Shown piece after piece: positions 12,450 through 24,258 of a stretch of DNA of 64,000 bases. The notes beneath the pieces are model-generated. The model was not told the DNA's origin. It did no database searches and was given only the letters and a program-made list of their open reading frames with translations. The translations under genes were made by a program, and so were the position numbers. Position 1 is the first letter of the stretch. Each line of letters starts with the position of its first letter. This DNA comes from Henricia sp. BOLD:AAB3569 (Eukaryota > Echinodermata > Asteroidea > Spinulosida > Echinasteridae): assembly GCA_037783545.1 (NCBI GenBank), contig JBBELK010001103.1, forward strand, positions 1 through 64,000, read 5' to 3'.

Positions 12450-15400
12450 ATGACAAGTGCACAATATAGAGAGTTTAGGGCATGCAAAATTTGAAGTTTG
12501 TCGGAACATTTTTCGACCTCCAAATTTGCCGACGTTTGGACCACACTTTGACCAAATTGCCGAGCCAAACTGCGGTGCGTTAACGACAGTCCGAATGACT
12601 GAGCATGCGCACAACTCAGGAGTACCCCAAAGAGGTGTGTACAGACAGCCACGGTTTGCGTGAGAGCAGTCAGGAAGCCTCAACCCAGTTTTTTCTAAAC
12701 TTTGAAATTTCTCTGCCATTTCCCGGCGAAAGTCTGTCAATTTTTTTATGACAAGTGCGCAATATAGAGAGTTCAGGGCATGCAAAATTTGAAGTTCGTC
12801 GGAACATTTTTCGACCTCTAAATTTGCCGACGTTTGGACCACACTTTGACCAAATTGCCGAGCCAAACTGCGGTGCGTTAACGACAGTCCGAATGACTGA
12901 GCATGCGCACAACTCAGGAGTACCCCAAAGAGGTGTGTACAGACAGCCACGGTTTGCGTGAGAGCAGTCAGGAAGCCTCAACCCAGTTTTTTCTAAACTT
13001 TGAAATTTCTCTGCCATTTCCCGGCGAAAGTCTGTCAATTTTTTATGACAAGTGCGCAATATAGAGAGTTTAGGGCATGCAAAATTTGAAGTTCGTCGGA
13101 ACATTTTTCGACCTCCAAATTTTCCGACGTTTGGACCACACTTTGACCAAATTGCCGAGCCAAACTGCGGTGCGTTAACGACAGTCCGAATGACTGAGCA
13201 TGCGCACAACTCAGGAGTACACCAAAGAGGTGTGTACAGACAGCCACGGTTTGCGTGAGAGCAGTCAGGAAGACTCAACCCAGTTTTTTCTAAACTTTGA
13301 AATTTCGCTGCCATTTCCCGGCGAAAGTCTGCCAATTTTTTATGACAAGTGCGCAATATAGAGAGTTTAGGGCATGCAAAATTTGAAGTTCGTCGGAACA
13401 TTTTTCGACCTCCAAATTTGCCGACGTTTGGACCACACTTTGACCAAATTGCCGAGCCAAACTGCGGTGCGTTAACGACAGTCCGAATGACTGAGCATGC
13501 GCACAACTCAGGAGTACCCCAAAGAGGTGTGTACAGACAGCCACGGTTTGCGTGAGAGCAGTCAGGAAGCCTCAACCCAGTTTTTTCTAAACTTTGAAAT
13601 TTCTCTGCCATTTCCCGGCGAAAGTCTGTCAATTTTTTATGACAAGTGCGCAATATAGAGAGTTTAGGGCATGCAAAATTTGAAGTTCGTCGGAACATTT
13701 TTCGACCTCCAAATTTGCCGACGTTTGGACCACACTTTGACCAAATTGCCGAGCCAAACTGCGGTGCGTTAACGACAGTCCGAATGACTGAGCATGCGCA
13801 CAACTCAGGAGTACCCCAAAGAGGTGTGTACAGACAGCCACGGTTTGCGTGAGAGCAGTCAGGAAGCCTCAACCCAGTTTTTTCTAAACTTTGAAATTTC
13901 TCTGCCATTTCCCGGCGAAAGTCTGTCAATTTTTTATGACAAGTGCGCAATATAGAGAGTTTAGGGCATGCAAAATTTGAAGTTCGTCGGAACATTTTTC
14001 GACCTCCAAATTTGCCGACGTTTGGACCACACTTTGACCAAATTGCCGAGCCAAACTGCGGTGCGTTAACGACAGTCCGAATGACTGAGCATGCGCACAA
14101 CTCAGGAGTACCCCAAAGAGGTGTGTACAGACAGCCACGGTTTGCGTGAGAGCAGTCAGTAAGCCTCAACCCAGTTTTTTCTAACTTTGAAATTTCTCTG
14201 CCATTTCCCGGCGAAAGTCTGTCAATTTTATATGACAAGTGCGCAATATAGAGAGTTTAGGGCATGCAAAATTTGAAGTTTGTCGGAACATTTTTCGACC
14301 TCCAAATTTGCCGACGTTTGGACCACACTTTGACCAAATTGCCGAGCCAAACTGCGGTGCGTTAACGACAGTCCGAATGACTGAGCATGCGCACAACTCA
14401 GGAGTACCCCAAAGAGGTGTGTACAGACAGCCACGGTTTGCGTGAGAGCAGTCAGGAAGCCTCAACCCAGTTTTTTCTAAACTTTGAAATTTCTCTGCCA
14501 TTTCCCGGCGAAAGTCTGTCAATTTTTTTATGACAAGTGCGCAATATAGAGAGTTCGGGGCATGCAAAATTTGAAGTTCGTCGGAACATTTTTCGACCTC
14601 TAAATTTGCCGACGTTTGGACCACACTTTGACCAAATTGCCGAGCCAAACTGCGGTGCGTTAACGACAGTCCGAATGACTGAGCATGCGCACAACTCAGG
14701 AGTACCCCAAAGAGGTGTGTACAGACAGCCACGGTTTGCGTGAGAGCAGTCAGGAAGCCTCAACCCAGTTTTTTCTAAACTTTGAAATTTCTCTGCCATT
14801 TCCCGGCGAAAGTCTGTCAATTTTTTATGACAAGTGCGCAATATAGAGAGTTTAGGGCATGCAAAATTTGAAGTTTGTCGGAACATTTTTCGACCTCCAA
14901 ATTTGCCGACGTTTGGACCACACTTTGACCAAATTGCCGAGCCAAACTGCGGTGCGTTAACGACAGTCCGAATGACTGAGCATGCGCACAACTCAGGAGT
15001 ACCCCAAAGAGGTGTGTACAGACAGCCACGGTTTGCGTGAGAGCAGTCAGGAAGCCTCAACCCAGTTTTTTCTAAACTTTGAAATTTCTCTGCCATTTCC
15101 CGGCGAAAGTCTGTCAATTTTTTTATGACAAGTGCGCAATATAGAGAGTTCAGGGCATGCAAAATTTGAAGTTCGTCGGAACATTTTTCGACCTCTAAAT
15201 TTGCCGACGTTTGGACCACACTTTGACCAAATTGCCGAGCCAAACTGCGGTGCGTTAACGACAGTCCGAATGACTGAGCATGCGCACAACTCAGGAGTAC
15301 CCCAAAGAGGTGTGTACAGACAGCCACGGTTTGCGTGAGAGCAGTCAGGAAGCCTCAACCCAGTTTTTTCTAAACTTTGAAATTTCTCTGCCATTTCCCG

Positions 15401-18400
15401 GCGAAAGTCTGTCAATTTTTTTATGACAAGTGCGCAATATAGAGAGTTCAGGGCATGCAAAATTTGAAGTTCGTCGGAACATTTTTCGACCTCTAAATTT
15501 GCCGACGTTTGGACCACACTTTGACCAAATTGCCGAGCCAAACTGTGGTGCGTTAACGACAGTCCGAATGACTGAGCATGCGCACAACTCAGGAGTACCC
15601 CAAAGAGGTGTGTACAGACAGCCACGGTTTGCGTGAGAGCAGTCAGGAAGCCTCAACCCAGTTTTTTCTAAACTTTGAAATTTCTCTGCCATTTCCCGGC
15701 GAAAGTCTGTCAATTTTTTATGACAAGTGCACAATATAGAGAGTTTAGGGCATGCAAAATTTGAAGTTTGTCGGAACATTTTTCGACCTCCAAATTTGCC
15801 GACGTTTGGACCACACTTTGACCAAATTGCCGAGCCAAACTGCGGTGCGTTAACGACAGTCCGAATGACTGAGCATGCGCACAACTCAGGAGTACCCCAA
15901 AGAGGTGTGTACAGACAGCCACGGTTTGCGTGAGAGCAGTCAGGAAGCCTCAACCCAGTTTTTTCTAAACTTTGAAATTTCTCTGCCATTTCCCGGCGAA
16001 AGTCTGTCAATTTTTTTATGACAAGTGCGCAATATAGAGAGTTCAGGGCATGCAAAATTTGAAGTTCGTCGGAACATTTTTCGACCTCTAAATTTGCCGA
16101 CGTTTGGACCACACTTTGACCAAATTGCCGAGCCAAACTGCGGTGCGTTAACGACAGTCCGAATGACTGAGCATGCGCACAACTCAGGAGTACCCCAAAG
16201 AGGTGTGTACAGACAGCCACGGTTTGCGTGAGAGCAGTCAGGAAGCCTCAACCCAGTTTTTTCTAAACTTTGAAATTTCTCTGCCATTTCCCGGCGAAAG
16301 TCTGTCAATTTTTTATGACAAGTGCGCAATATAGAGAGTTTAGGGCATGCAAAATTTGAAGTTCGTCGGAACATTTTTCGACCTCCAAATTTTCCGACGT
16401 TTGGACCACACTTTGACCAAATTGCCGAGCCAAACTGCGGTGCGTTAACGACAGTCCGAATGACTGAGCATGCGCACAACTCAGGAGTACACCAAAGAGG
16501 TGTGTACAGACAGCCACGGTTTGCGTGAGAGCAGTCAGGAAGACTCAACCCAGTTTTTTCTAAACTTTGAAATTTCGCTGCCATTTCCCGGCGAAAGTCT
16601 GCCAATTTTTTATGACAAGTGCGCAATATAGAGAGTTTAGGGCATGCAAAATTTGAAGTTCGTCGGAACATTTTTCGACCTCCAAATTTGCCGACGTTTG
16701 GACCACACTTTGACCAAATTGCCGAGCCAAACTGCGGTGCGTTAACGACAGTCCGAATGACTGAGCATGCGCACAACTCAGGAGTACCCCAAAGAGGTGT
16801 GTACAGACAGCCACGGTTTGCGTGAGAGCAGTCAGGAAGCCTCAACCCAGTTTTTTCTAAACTTTGAAATTTCTCTGCCATTTCCCGGCGAAAGTCTGTC
16901 AATTTTTTATGACAAGTGCGCAATATAGAGAGTTTAGGGCATGCAAAATTTGAAGTTCGTCGGAACATTTTTCGACCTCCAAATTTGCCGACGTTTGGAC
17001 CACACTTTGACCAAATTGCCGAGCCAAACTGCGGTGCGTTAACGACAGTCCGAATGACTGAGCATGCGCACAACTCAGGAGTACCCCAAAGAGGTGTGTA
17101 CAGACAGCCACGGTTTGCGTGAGAGCAGTCAGGAAGCCTCAACCCAGTTTTTTCTAAACTTTGAAATTTCTCTGCCATTTCCCGGCGAAAGTCTGTCAAT
17201 TTTTTATGACAAGTGCGCAATATAGAGAGTTTAGGGCATGCAAAATTTGAAGTTCGTCGGAACATTTTTCGACCTCCAAATTTGCCGACGTTTGGACCAC
17301 ACTTTGACCAAATTGCCGAGCCAAACTGCGGTGCGTTAACGACAGTCCGAATGACTGAGCATGCGCACAACTCAGGAGTACCCCAAAGAGGTGTGTACAG
17401 ACAGCCACGGTTTGCGTGAGAGCAGTCAGTAAGCCTCAACCCAGTTTTTCTAAACTTTGAAATTTCTCTGCCATTTCCCGGCGAAAGTCTGTCAATTTTA
17501 TATGACAAGTGCGCAATATAGAGAGTTTAGGGCATGCAAAATTTGAAGTTTGTCGGAACATTTTTCGACCTCCAAATTTGCCGACGTTTGGACCACACTT
17601 TGACCAAATTGCCGAGCCAAACTGCGGTGCGTTAACGACAGTCCGAATGACTGAGCATGCGCACAACTCAGGAGTACCCAAAGAGGTGTGTACAGACAGC
17701 CACGGTTTGCGTGAGAGCAGTCAGGAAGCCTCAACCCAGTTTTTTCTAAACTTTGAAATTTCTCTGCCATTTCCCGGCGAAAGTCTGTCAATTTTTTTAT
17801 GACAAGTGCGCAATATAGAGAGTTCGGGGCATGCAAAATTTGAAGTTCGTCGGAACATTTTTCGACCTCTAAATTTGCCGACGTTTGGACCACACTTTGA
17901 CCAAATTGCCGAGCCAAACTGCGGTGCGTTAACGACAGTCCGAATGACTGAGCATGCGCACAACTCAGGAGTACCCCAAAGAGGTGTGTACAGACAGCCA
18001 CGGTTTGCGTGAGAGCAGTCAGGAAGCCTCAACCCAGTTTTTTCTAAACTTTGAAATTTCTCTGCCATTTCCCGGCGAAAGTCTGTCAATTTTTTATGAC
18101 AAGTGCGCAATATAGAGAGTTTAGGGCATGCAAAATTTGAAGTTTGTCGGAACATTTTTCGACCTCCAAATTTGCCGACGTTTGGACCACACTTTGACCA
18201 AATTGCCGAGCCAAACTGCGGTGCGTTAACGACAGTCCGAATGACTGAGCATGCGCACAACTCAGGAGTACCCCAAAGAGGTGTGTACAGACAGCCACGG
18301 TTTGCGTGAGAGCAGTCAGGAAGCCTCAACCCAGTTTTTTCTAAACTTTGAAATTTCTCTGCCATTTCCCGGCGAAAGTCTGTCAATTTTTTTATGACAA

Positions 18401-18988
18401 GTGCGCAATATAGAGAGTTCAGGGCATGCAAAATTTGAAGTTCGTCGGAACATTTTTCGACCTCTAAATTTGCCGACGTTTGGACCACACTTTGACCAAA
18501 TTGCCGAGCCAAACTGCGGTGCGTTAACGACAGTCCGAATGACTGAGCATGCGCACAACTCAGGAGTACCCCAAAGAGGTGTGTACAGACAGCCACGGTT
18601 TGCGTGAGAGCAGTCAGGAAGCCTCAACCCAGTTTTTTCTAAACTTTGAAATTTCTCTGCCATTTCCCGGCGAAAGTCTGTCAATTTTTTTATGACAAGT
18701 GCGCAATATAGAGAGTTCAGGGCATGCAAAATTTGAAGTTCGTCGGAACATTTTTCGACCTCTAAATTTGCCGACGTTTGGACCACACTTTGACCAAATT
18801 GCCGAGCCAAACTGTGGTGCGTTAACGACAGTCCGAATGACTGAGCATGCGCACAACTCAGGAGTACCCCAAAGAGGTGTGTACAGACAGCCACGGTTTG
18901 CGTGAGAGCAGTCAGGAAGCCTCAACCCAGTTTTTTCTAAACTTTGAAATTTCTCTGCCATTTCCCGGCGAAAGTCTGTCAATTTGTT
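12450..18988 (+). repeat. Tandem duplication of an 11-monomer block (3270 + 3269 bp)
   Basis: Copy 1 is 12450-15719 and copy 2 is 15720-18988. Each holds the same order of eleven marked units. These include a 'gtgcacaatat' unit, several 'gttcagggc'/'cctctaaat' units, a 'caaattttccgac'/'gtacaccaa' unit, one followed by 'gaagactcaac' and 'tttcgctgcc', one ending 'gtcagtaagcc', one preceded by 'tttatatg', one with 'gttcggggc' and one with 'aactgtggtg' (15543 and 18813). By eye I found only about three differences between the copies, all single-base length changes (around 14180/17440 and 17680). That implies a very recent exchange, or an assembly duplication. Confidence 0.92.
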
Positions 18989-19872
18989 ATGACAAGTGCG
19001 CAATATAGAGAGTTTAGGGCATGCAAAATTTGAAGTTCGTCGGAACATTTTTCGACCTCCAAATTTTCCGACGTTTGGACCACACTTTGACCAAATTGCC
19101 GAGCCAAACTGCGGTGCGTTAACGACAGTCCGAATGACTGAGCATGCGCACAACTCAGGAGTACACCAAAGAGGTGTGTACAGACAGCCACGGTTTGCGT
19201 GAGAGCAGTCAGGAAGCCTCAACCCAGTTTTTTCTAAACTTTGAAATTTCTCTGCCATTTCCCGGCGAAAGTCTGCCAATTTTTTATGACAAGTGCGCAA
19301 TATAGAGAGTTTAGGGCATGCAAAATTTGAAGTTCGTCGGAACATTTTTCGACCTCCAAATTTGCCGACGTTTGGACCACACTTTGACCAAATTGCCGAG
19401 CCAAACTGCGGTGCGTTAACGACAGTCCGAATGACTGAGCATGCGCACAACTCAGGAGTACCCCAAAGAGGTGTGTACAGACAGCCACGGTTTGCGTGAG
19501 AGCAGTCAGGAAGCCTCAACCCAGTTTTTTCTAAACTTTGAAATTTCTCTGCCATTTCCCGGCGAAAGTCTGTCAATTTTTTATGACAAGTGCGCAATAT
19601 AGAGAGTTTAGGGCATGCAAAATTTGAAGTTCGTCGGAACATTTTTCGACCTCCAAATTTGCCGACGTTTGGACCACACTTTGACCAAATTGCCGAGCCA
19701 AACTGCGGTGCGTTAACGACAGTCCGAATGACTGAGCATGCGCACAACTCAGGAGTACCCCAAAGAGGTGTGTACAGACAGCCCGGTTTGCGTGAGAGCA
19801 GTCAGGAAGCCTCAACCCAGTTTTTTCTAAACTTTGAAATTTCTCTGCCATTTCCCGGCGAAAGTCTGTTAA

Positions 19873-20169
19873 TTTTTTTATGACGCATGCGCAATATAGA
19901 GAGTTTAGGGCATGCAAAATTTGAAGATCGTCGGAACATTTTTCGACCTCCAAATTTGCCGACGTTTGGACCACACTTTGACCAAATTGCCGAGCCAAAC
20001 TGCGGTGCGTTAACGACAGTCCGAATGACTGAGCATGCGCACAACTCAGGAGTACCCCAAAGAGGTGTGTACAGACAGCCACGGTTTGCGTGAGAGCAGT
20101 CAGGAAGCCTCAACCCAGTTTTTTCTAAACTTTGAAATTTCTCTGCCATTTCCCGGCGAAAGTCTGTCA
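19873..20169 (+). repeat. Atypical monomer with an 'aag' to 'gca' cluster
   Basis: At 19885-19887 the usual 'atgacaagtgcgc' reads 'atgacgcatgcgc': three adjacent bases replaced at once. The result matches the 'gcatgcgca' normally found 123 bp away in the same monomer. The unit also has 'gtctgttaa' just upstream and 'gaagatcgtc', the latter shared with a unit near 4470. The preceding unit has lost two bases ('acagcccggt', about 19783). A clustered change copied from another site of the repeat suggests template switching or a short conversion tract. Confidence 0.75.
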
Positions 20170-21957
20170 ATTTTTTATGACAAGTGCGCAATATAGAGAG
20201 TTTAGGGCATGCAAAATTTGAAGTTCGTCGGAACATTTTTCGACCTCCAAATTTGCCGACGTTTGGACCACACTTTGACCAAATTGCCGAGCCAAACTGC
20301 GGTGCGTTAACGACAGTCCGAATGACTGAGCATGCGCACAACTCAGGAGTACCCCAAAGAGGTGTGTACAGACAGCCACGGTTTGCGTGAGAGCAGTCAG
20401 GAAGCCTCAACCCAGTTTGTTCTAAACTTTGAAATTTCTCTGCCATTTCACGGCGAAAGTCTGTCAATTTTTTATGACAAGTGCGCAATATAGAGAGTTT
20501 AGGGCATGCAAAATTTGAAGTTCGTCGGAACATTTTTCGACCTCCAAATTTGCCGACGTTTGGACCACACTTTGACCAAATTGCCGAGCCAAACTGCGGT
20601 GCGTTAACGACAGTCCGAATGACTGAGCATGCGCACAACTCAGGAGTACCCCAAAGAGGTGTGTACAGACAGCCACGGTTTGCGTGAGAGCAGTCAGGAA
20701 GCCTCAACCCAGTTTTTTCTAAACTTTGAAATTTCTCTGCCATTTCCCGGCGAAAGTCTGTCAATTTTTTATGACAAGTGCGCAATATAGAGAGTTTAGG
20801 GCATGCAAAATTTGAAGTTCGTCGGAACATTTTTCGACCTCCACATTTGCCGACGTTTGGACCACACTTTGACCAAATTGCCGAGCCAAACTGCGATGCG
20901 TTAACGACAGTCCGAATGACTGAGCATGCGCACAACTCAGGAGTACCCCAAAGAGGTGTGTACAGACAGCCACGGTTTGCGTGAGAGCAGTCAGGAAGCC
21001 TCAACCCAGTTTTTTCTAAACTTTGAAATTTCTCTGCCATTTCCCGGCGAAAGTCTGTCAATTTTTTATGACAAGTGCGCAATATAGAGAGTTTAGGGCA
21101 TGCAAAATTTGAAGTTCGTCGGAACATTTTTCGACCTCCAAATTTGCCGACGTTTGGACCACACTTTGACCAAATTGCCGAGCCAAACTGCGATGCGTTA
21201 ACGACAGTCCGAATGACTGAGCATGCGCACAACTCAGGAGTACCCCAAAGAGGTGTGTACAGACAGCCACGGTTTGCGTGAGAGCAGTCAGGAAGCCTCA
21301 ACCCAGTTTTTTCTAAACTTTGAAATTTCTCTGCCATTTCCCGGCGAAAGTCTGTCAATTGTTTATGACAAGTGCGCAATATAGAGAGTTAGGGCATGCA
21401 AAATTTGAAGTTCGTCGGAACATTTTTCGACCTCCAAATTTGCCGACGTTTGGACCACACTTTGACCAAATTGCCGAGCCAAACTGCGGTGCGTTAACGA
21501 CAGTCCGAATGACTGAGCATGCGCACAACTCAGGAGTACCCCAAAGAGGTGTGTACAGACAGCCACGGTTTGCGTGAGAGCAGTCAGGAAGCCTCAACCC
21601 AGTTTTTTCTAAACTTTGAAATTTCTCTGCCATTTCCCGGCGAAAGTCTGTCAATTGTTTATGACAAGTGCGCAATATAGAGAGTTTAGGGCATGCAAAA
21701 TTTAAAGTTCGTCGGAACATTTTTCGACCTCCAAATTTGCCGACGTTTGGACCACACTTTGACCAAATTGCCGAGCCAAACTGCGGTGCGTTAACGACAG
21801 TCCGAATGACTGAGCATGCGCACAACTCAGGAGTACCCCAAAGAGGTGTGTACAGACAGCCACGGTTTGCGTGAGAGCAGTCAGGAAGCCTCAACCCAGT
21901 TTTTTCTAAACTTTGAAATTTCTCTGCCATTTCCCGGCGAAAGTCTGTCAATTTTTT

Positions 21958-23739
21958 ATGACAAGTGCGCAATATAGAGAGTTTAGGGCATGCAAAATTT
22001 GAAGTTCGTCGGAACATTTTTCGACCTCCAAATTTGCCGACGTTTGGACCACACTTTGACCAAATTGCCGAGCCAAACTGCGGTGCGTTAACGACAGTCC
22101 GAATTACTGAGCATGCGCACAACTCAGGAGTACCCCAAAGAGGTGTGTACAGACAGCCACGGTTTGCGTGAGAGCAGTCAGGAAGCCTCAACCCAGTTTT
22201 TTCTAAACTTTGAAATTTCTCTGCCATTTCCCGGCGAAAGTCTGTCAATTGTTTATGACAAGTGCGCAATATAGAGAGTTTAGGGCATGCAAAATTTGAA
22301 GTTCGTCGGAACATTTTTCGACCTCCAAATTTGCCGACGTTTGGACCACACTTTGACCAAATTGCCGAGCCAAACTGCGGTGCGTTAACGACAGTCCGAA
22401 TGACTGAGCATGCGCACAACTCAGGAGTACCCCAAAGAGGTGTGTACAGACAGCCACGGTTTGCGTGAGAGCAGTCAGGAAGCCTCAACCCAGTTTTTTC
22501 TAAACTTTGAAATTTCTCTGCCATTTCCCGGCGAAAGTCTGTCAATTTTTTATGACAAGTGCGCAATATAGAGAGTTTAGGGCATGCAAAATTTGAAGTT
22601 CGTCGGAACATTTTTCGACCTCCAAATTTGCCGACGTTTGGACCACACTTTGACCAAATTGCCGAGCCAAACTGCGGTGCGTTAACGACAGTCCGAATGA
22701 CTGAGCATGCGCACAACTCAGGAGTACCCCAAAGAGGTGTGTACAGACAGCCACGGTTTGCGTGAGAGCAGTCAGGAAGCCTCACCCAGTTTTTTCTAAA
22801 CTTTGAACTTTCTCTGCCATTTCCCGGCGAAAGTCTGTCCATTTTGTTATGACAAGTGCGCAATATAGAGAGTTTAGGGCATGCAAAATTTGAAGTTCGT
22901 CGGAACATTTTTCGACCTCCAAATTTGCCGACGTTTGGACCACACTTTGACCAAATTGCCGAGCCAAACTGCGGTGCGTTAACGACAGTCCGAATTACTG
23001 AGCATGCGCACAACTCAGGAGTACCCCAAAGAGGTGTGTACAGACAGCCACGGTTTGCGTGAGAGCAGTCAGGAAGCCTCAACCCAGTTTTTTCTAAACT
23101 TTGAAATTTCTCTGCCATTTCCCGGCGAAAGTCTGTCAATTGTTTATGACAAGTGCGCAATATAGAGAGTTTAGGGCATGCAAAATTTGAAGTTCGTCGG
23201 AACATTTTTCGACCTCCAAATTTGCCGACGTTTGGACCACACTTTGACCAAATTGCCGAGCCAAACTGCGGTGCGTTAACGACAGTCCGAATGACTGAGC
23301 ATGCGCACAACTCAGGAGTACCCCAAAGAGGTGTGTACAGACAGCCACGGTTTGCGTGAGAGCAGTCAGGAAGCCTCAACCCAGTTTTTTCTAAACTTTG
23401 AAATTTCTCTGCCATTTCCCGGCGAAAGTCTGTCAATTTTTTTATGACAAGTGCGCAATATAGAGAGTTTAGGGCATGCAAAATTTGAAGTTCGTCGGAA
23501 CATTTTTCGACCTCCAAATTTGCCGACGTTTGGACCACACTTTGACCAAATTGCCGAGCCAAACTGCGGTGCGTTAACGACAGTCCGAATGACTGAGCAT
23601 GCGCACAACTCAGGAGTACCCCAAAGAGGTGTGTACAGACAGCCACGGTTTGCGTGAGAGCAGTCAGGAAGCCTCAACCCAGTTTTTTCTAAACTTTGAA
23701 CTTTCTCTGCCATTTCCCGGCGAAAGTCTGTCAATTTTT
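21958..23739 (+). repeat. 3-monomer duplication (891-bp period)
   Basis: The pattern of one unit with 'cgaattactg', one preceded by 'caattgtttatg' and one ordinary unit occurs at 21958-22848 and again at 22849-23739. The same 'cgaattactg' marker reappears at about 25670 and 28046. A separate marker, 'gaactttctctgcc', occurs at about 22806, 23699 and 24295. The repeats are local and were probably made by small unequal exchanges. Confidence 0.8.
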
Positions 23740-24258
23740 TTATGACAAGTGCGCAATATAGAGAGTTTAGGGCATGCAAAATTTGAAGTTCGTCGGAACA
23801 TTTTTCGACCTCCAAATTTGCCGACGTTTGGACCACACTTTGACCAAATTGCCGAGCCAAACTGCGGTGCGTTAACGACAGTCCGAATGACTGAGCATGC
23901 GCACAACTCAGGAGTACCCCAAAGAGGTGTGTACAGACAGCCACGGTTTGCGTGAGAGCAGTCAGGAAGCCTCAACCCAGTTTTTTCTAAACTTTGAAAT
24001 TTCTCTGCCATTTCCCGGCGAAAGTCTGTCAATTTTTTATGACAAGTGCGCAATATAGAGAGTTTAGGGCATGCAAAATTTGAAGTTCGTCGGAACATTT
24101 TTCGACCTCCAAATTTGCCGACGTTTGGACCACACTTTGACCAAATTGCCGAGCCAAACTGCGGTGCGTTAACGACAGTCCGAATGACTGAGCATGCGCA
24201 CAACTCAGGAGTACCCCAAAGAGGTGTGTACAGACAGCCACGGTTTGCGTGAGAGCAG

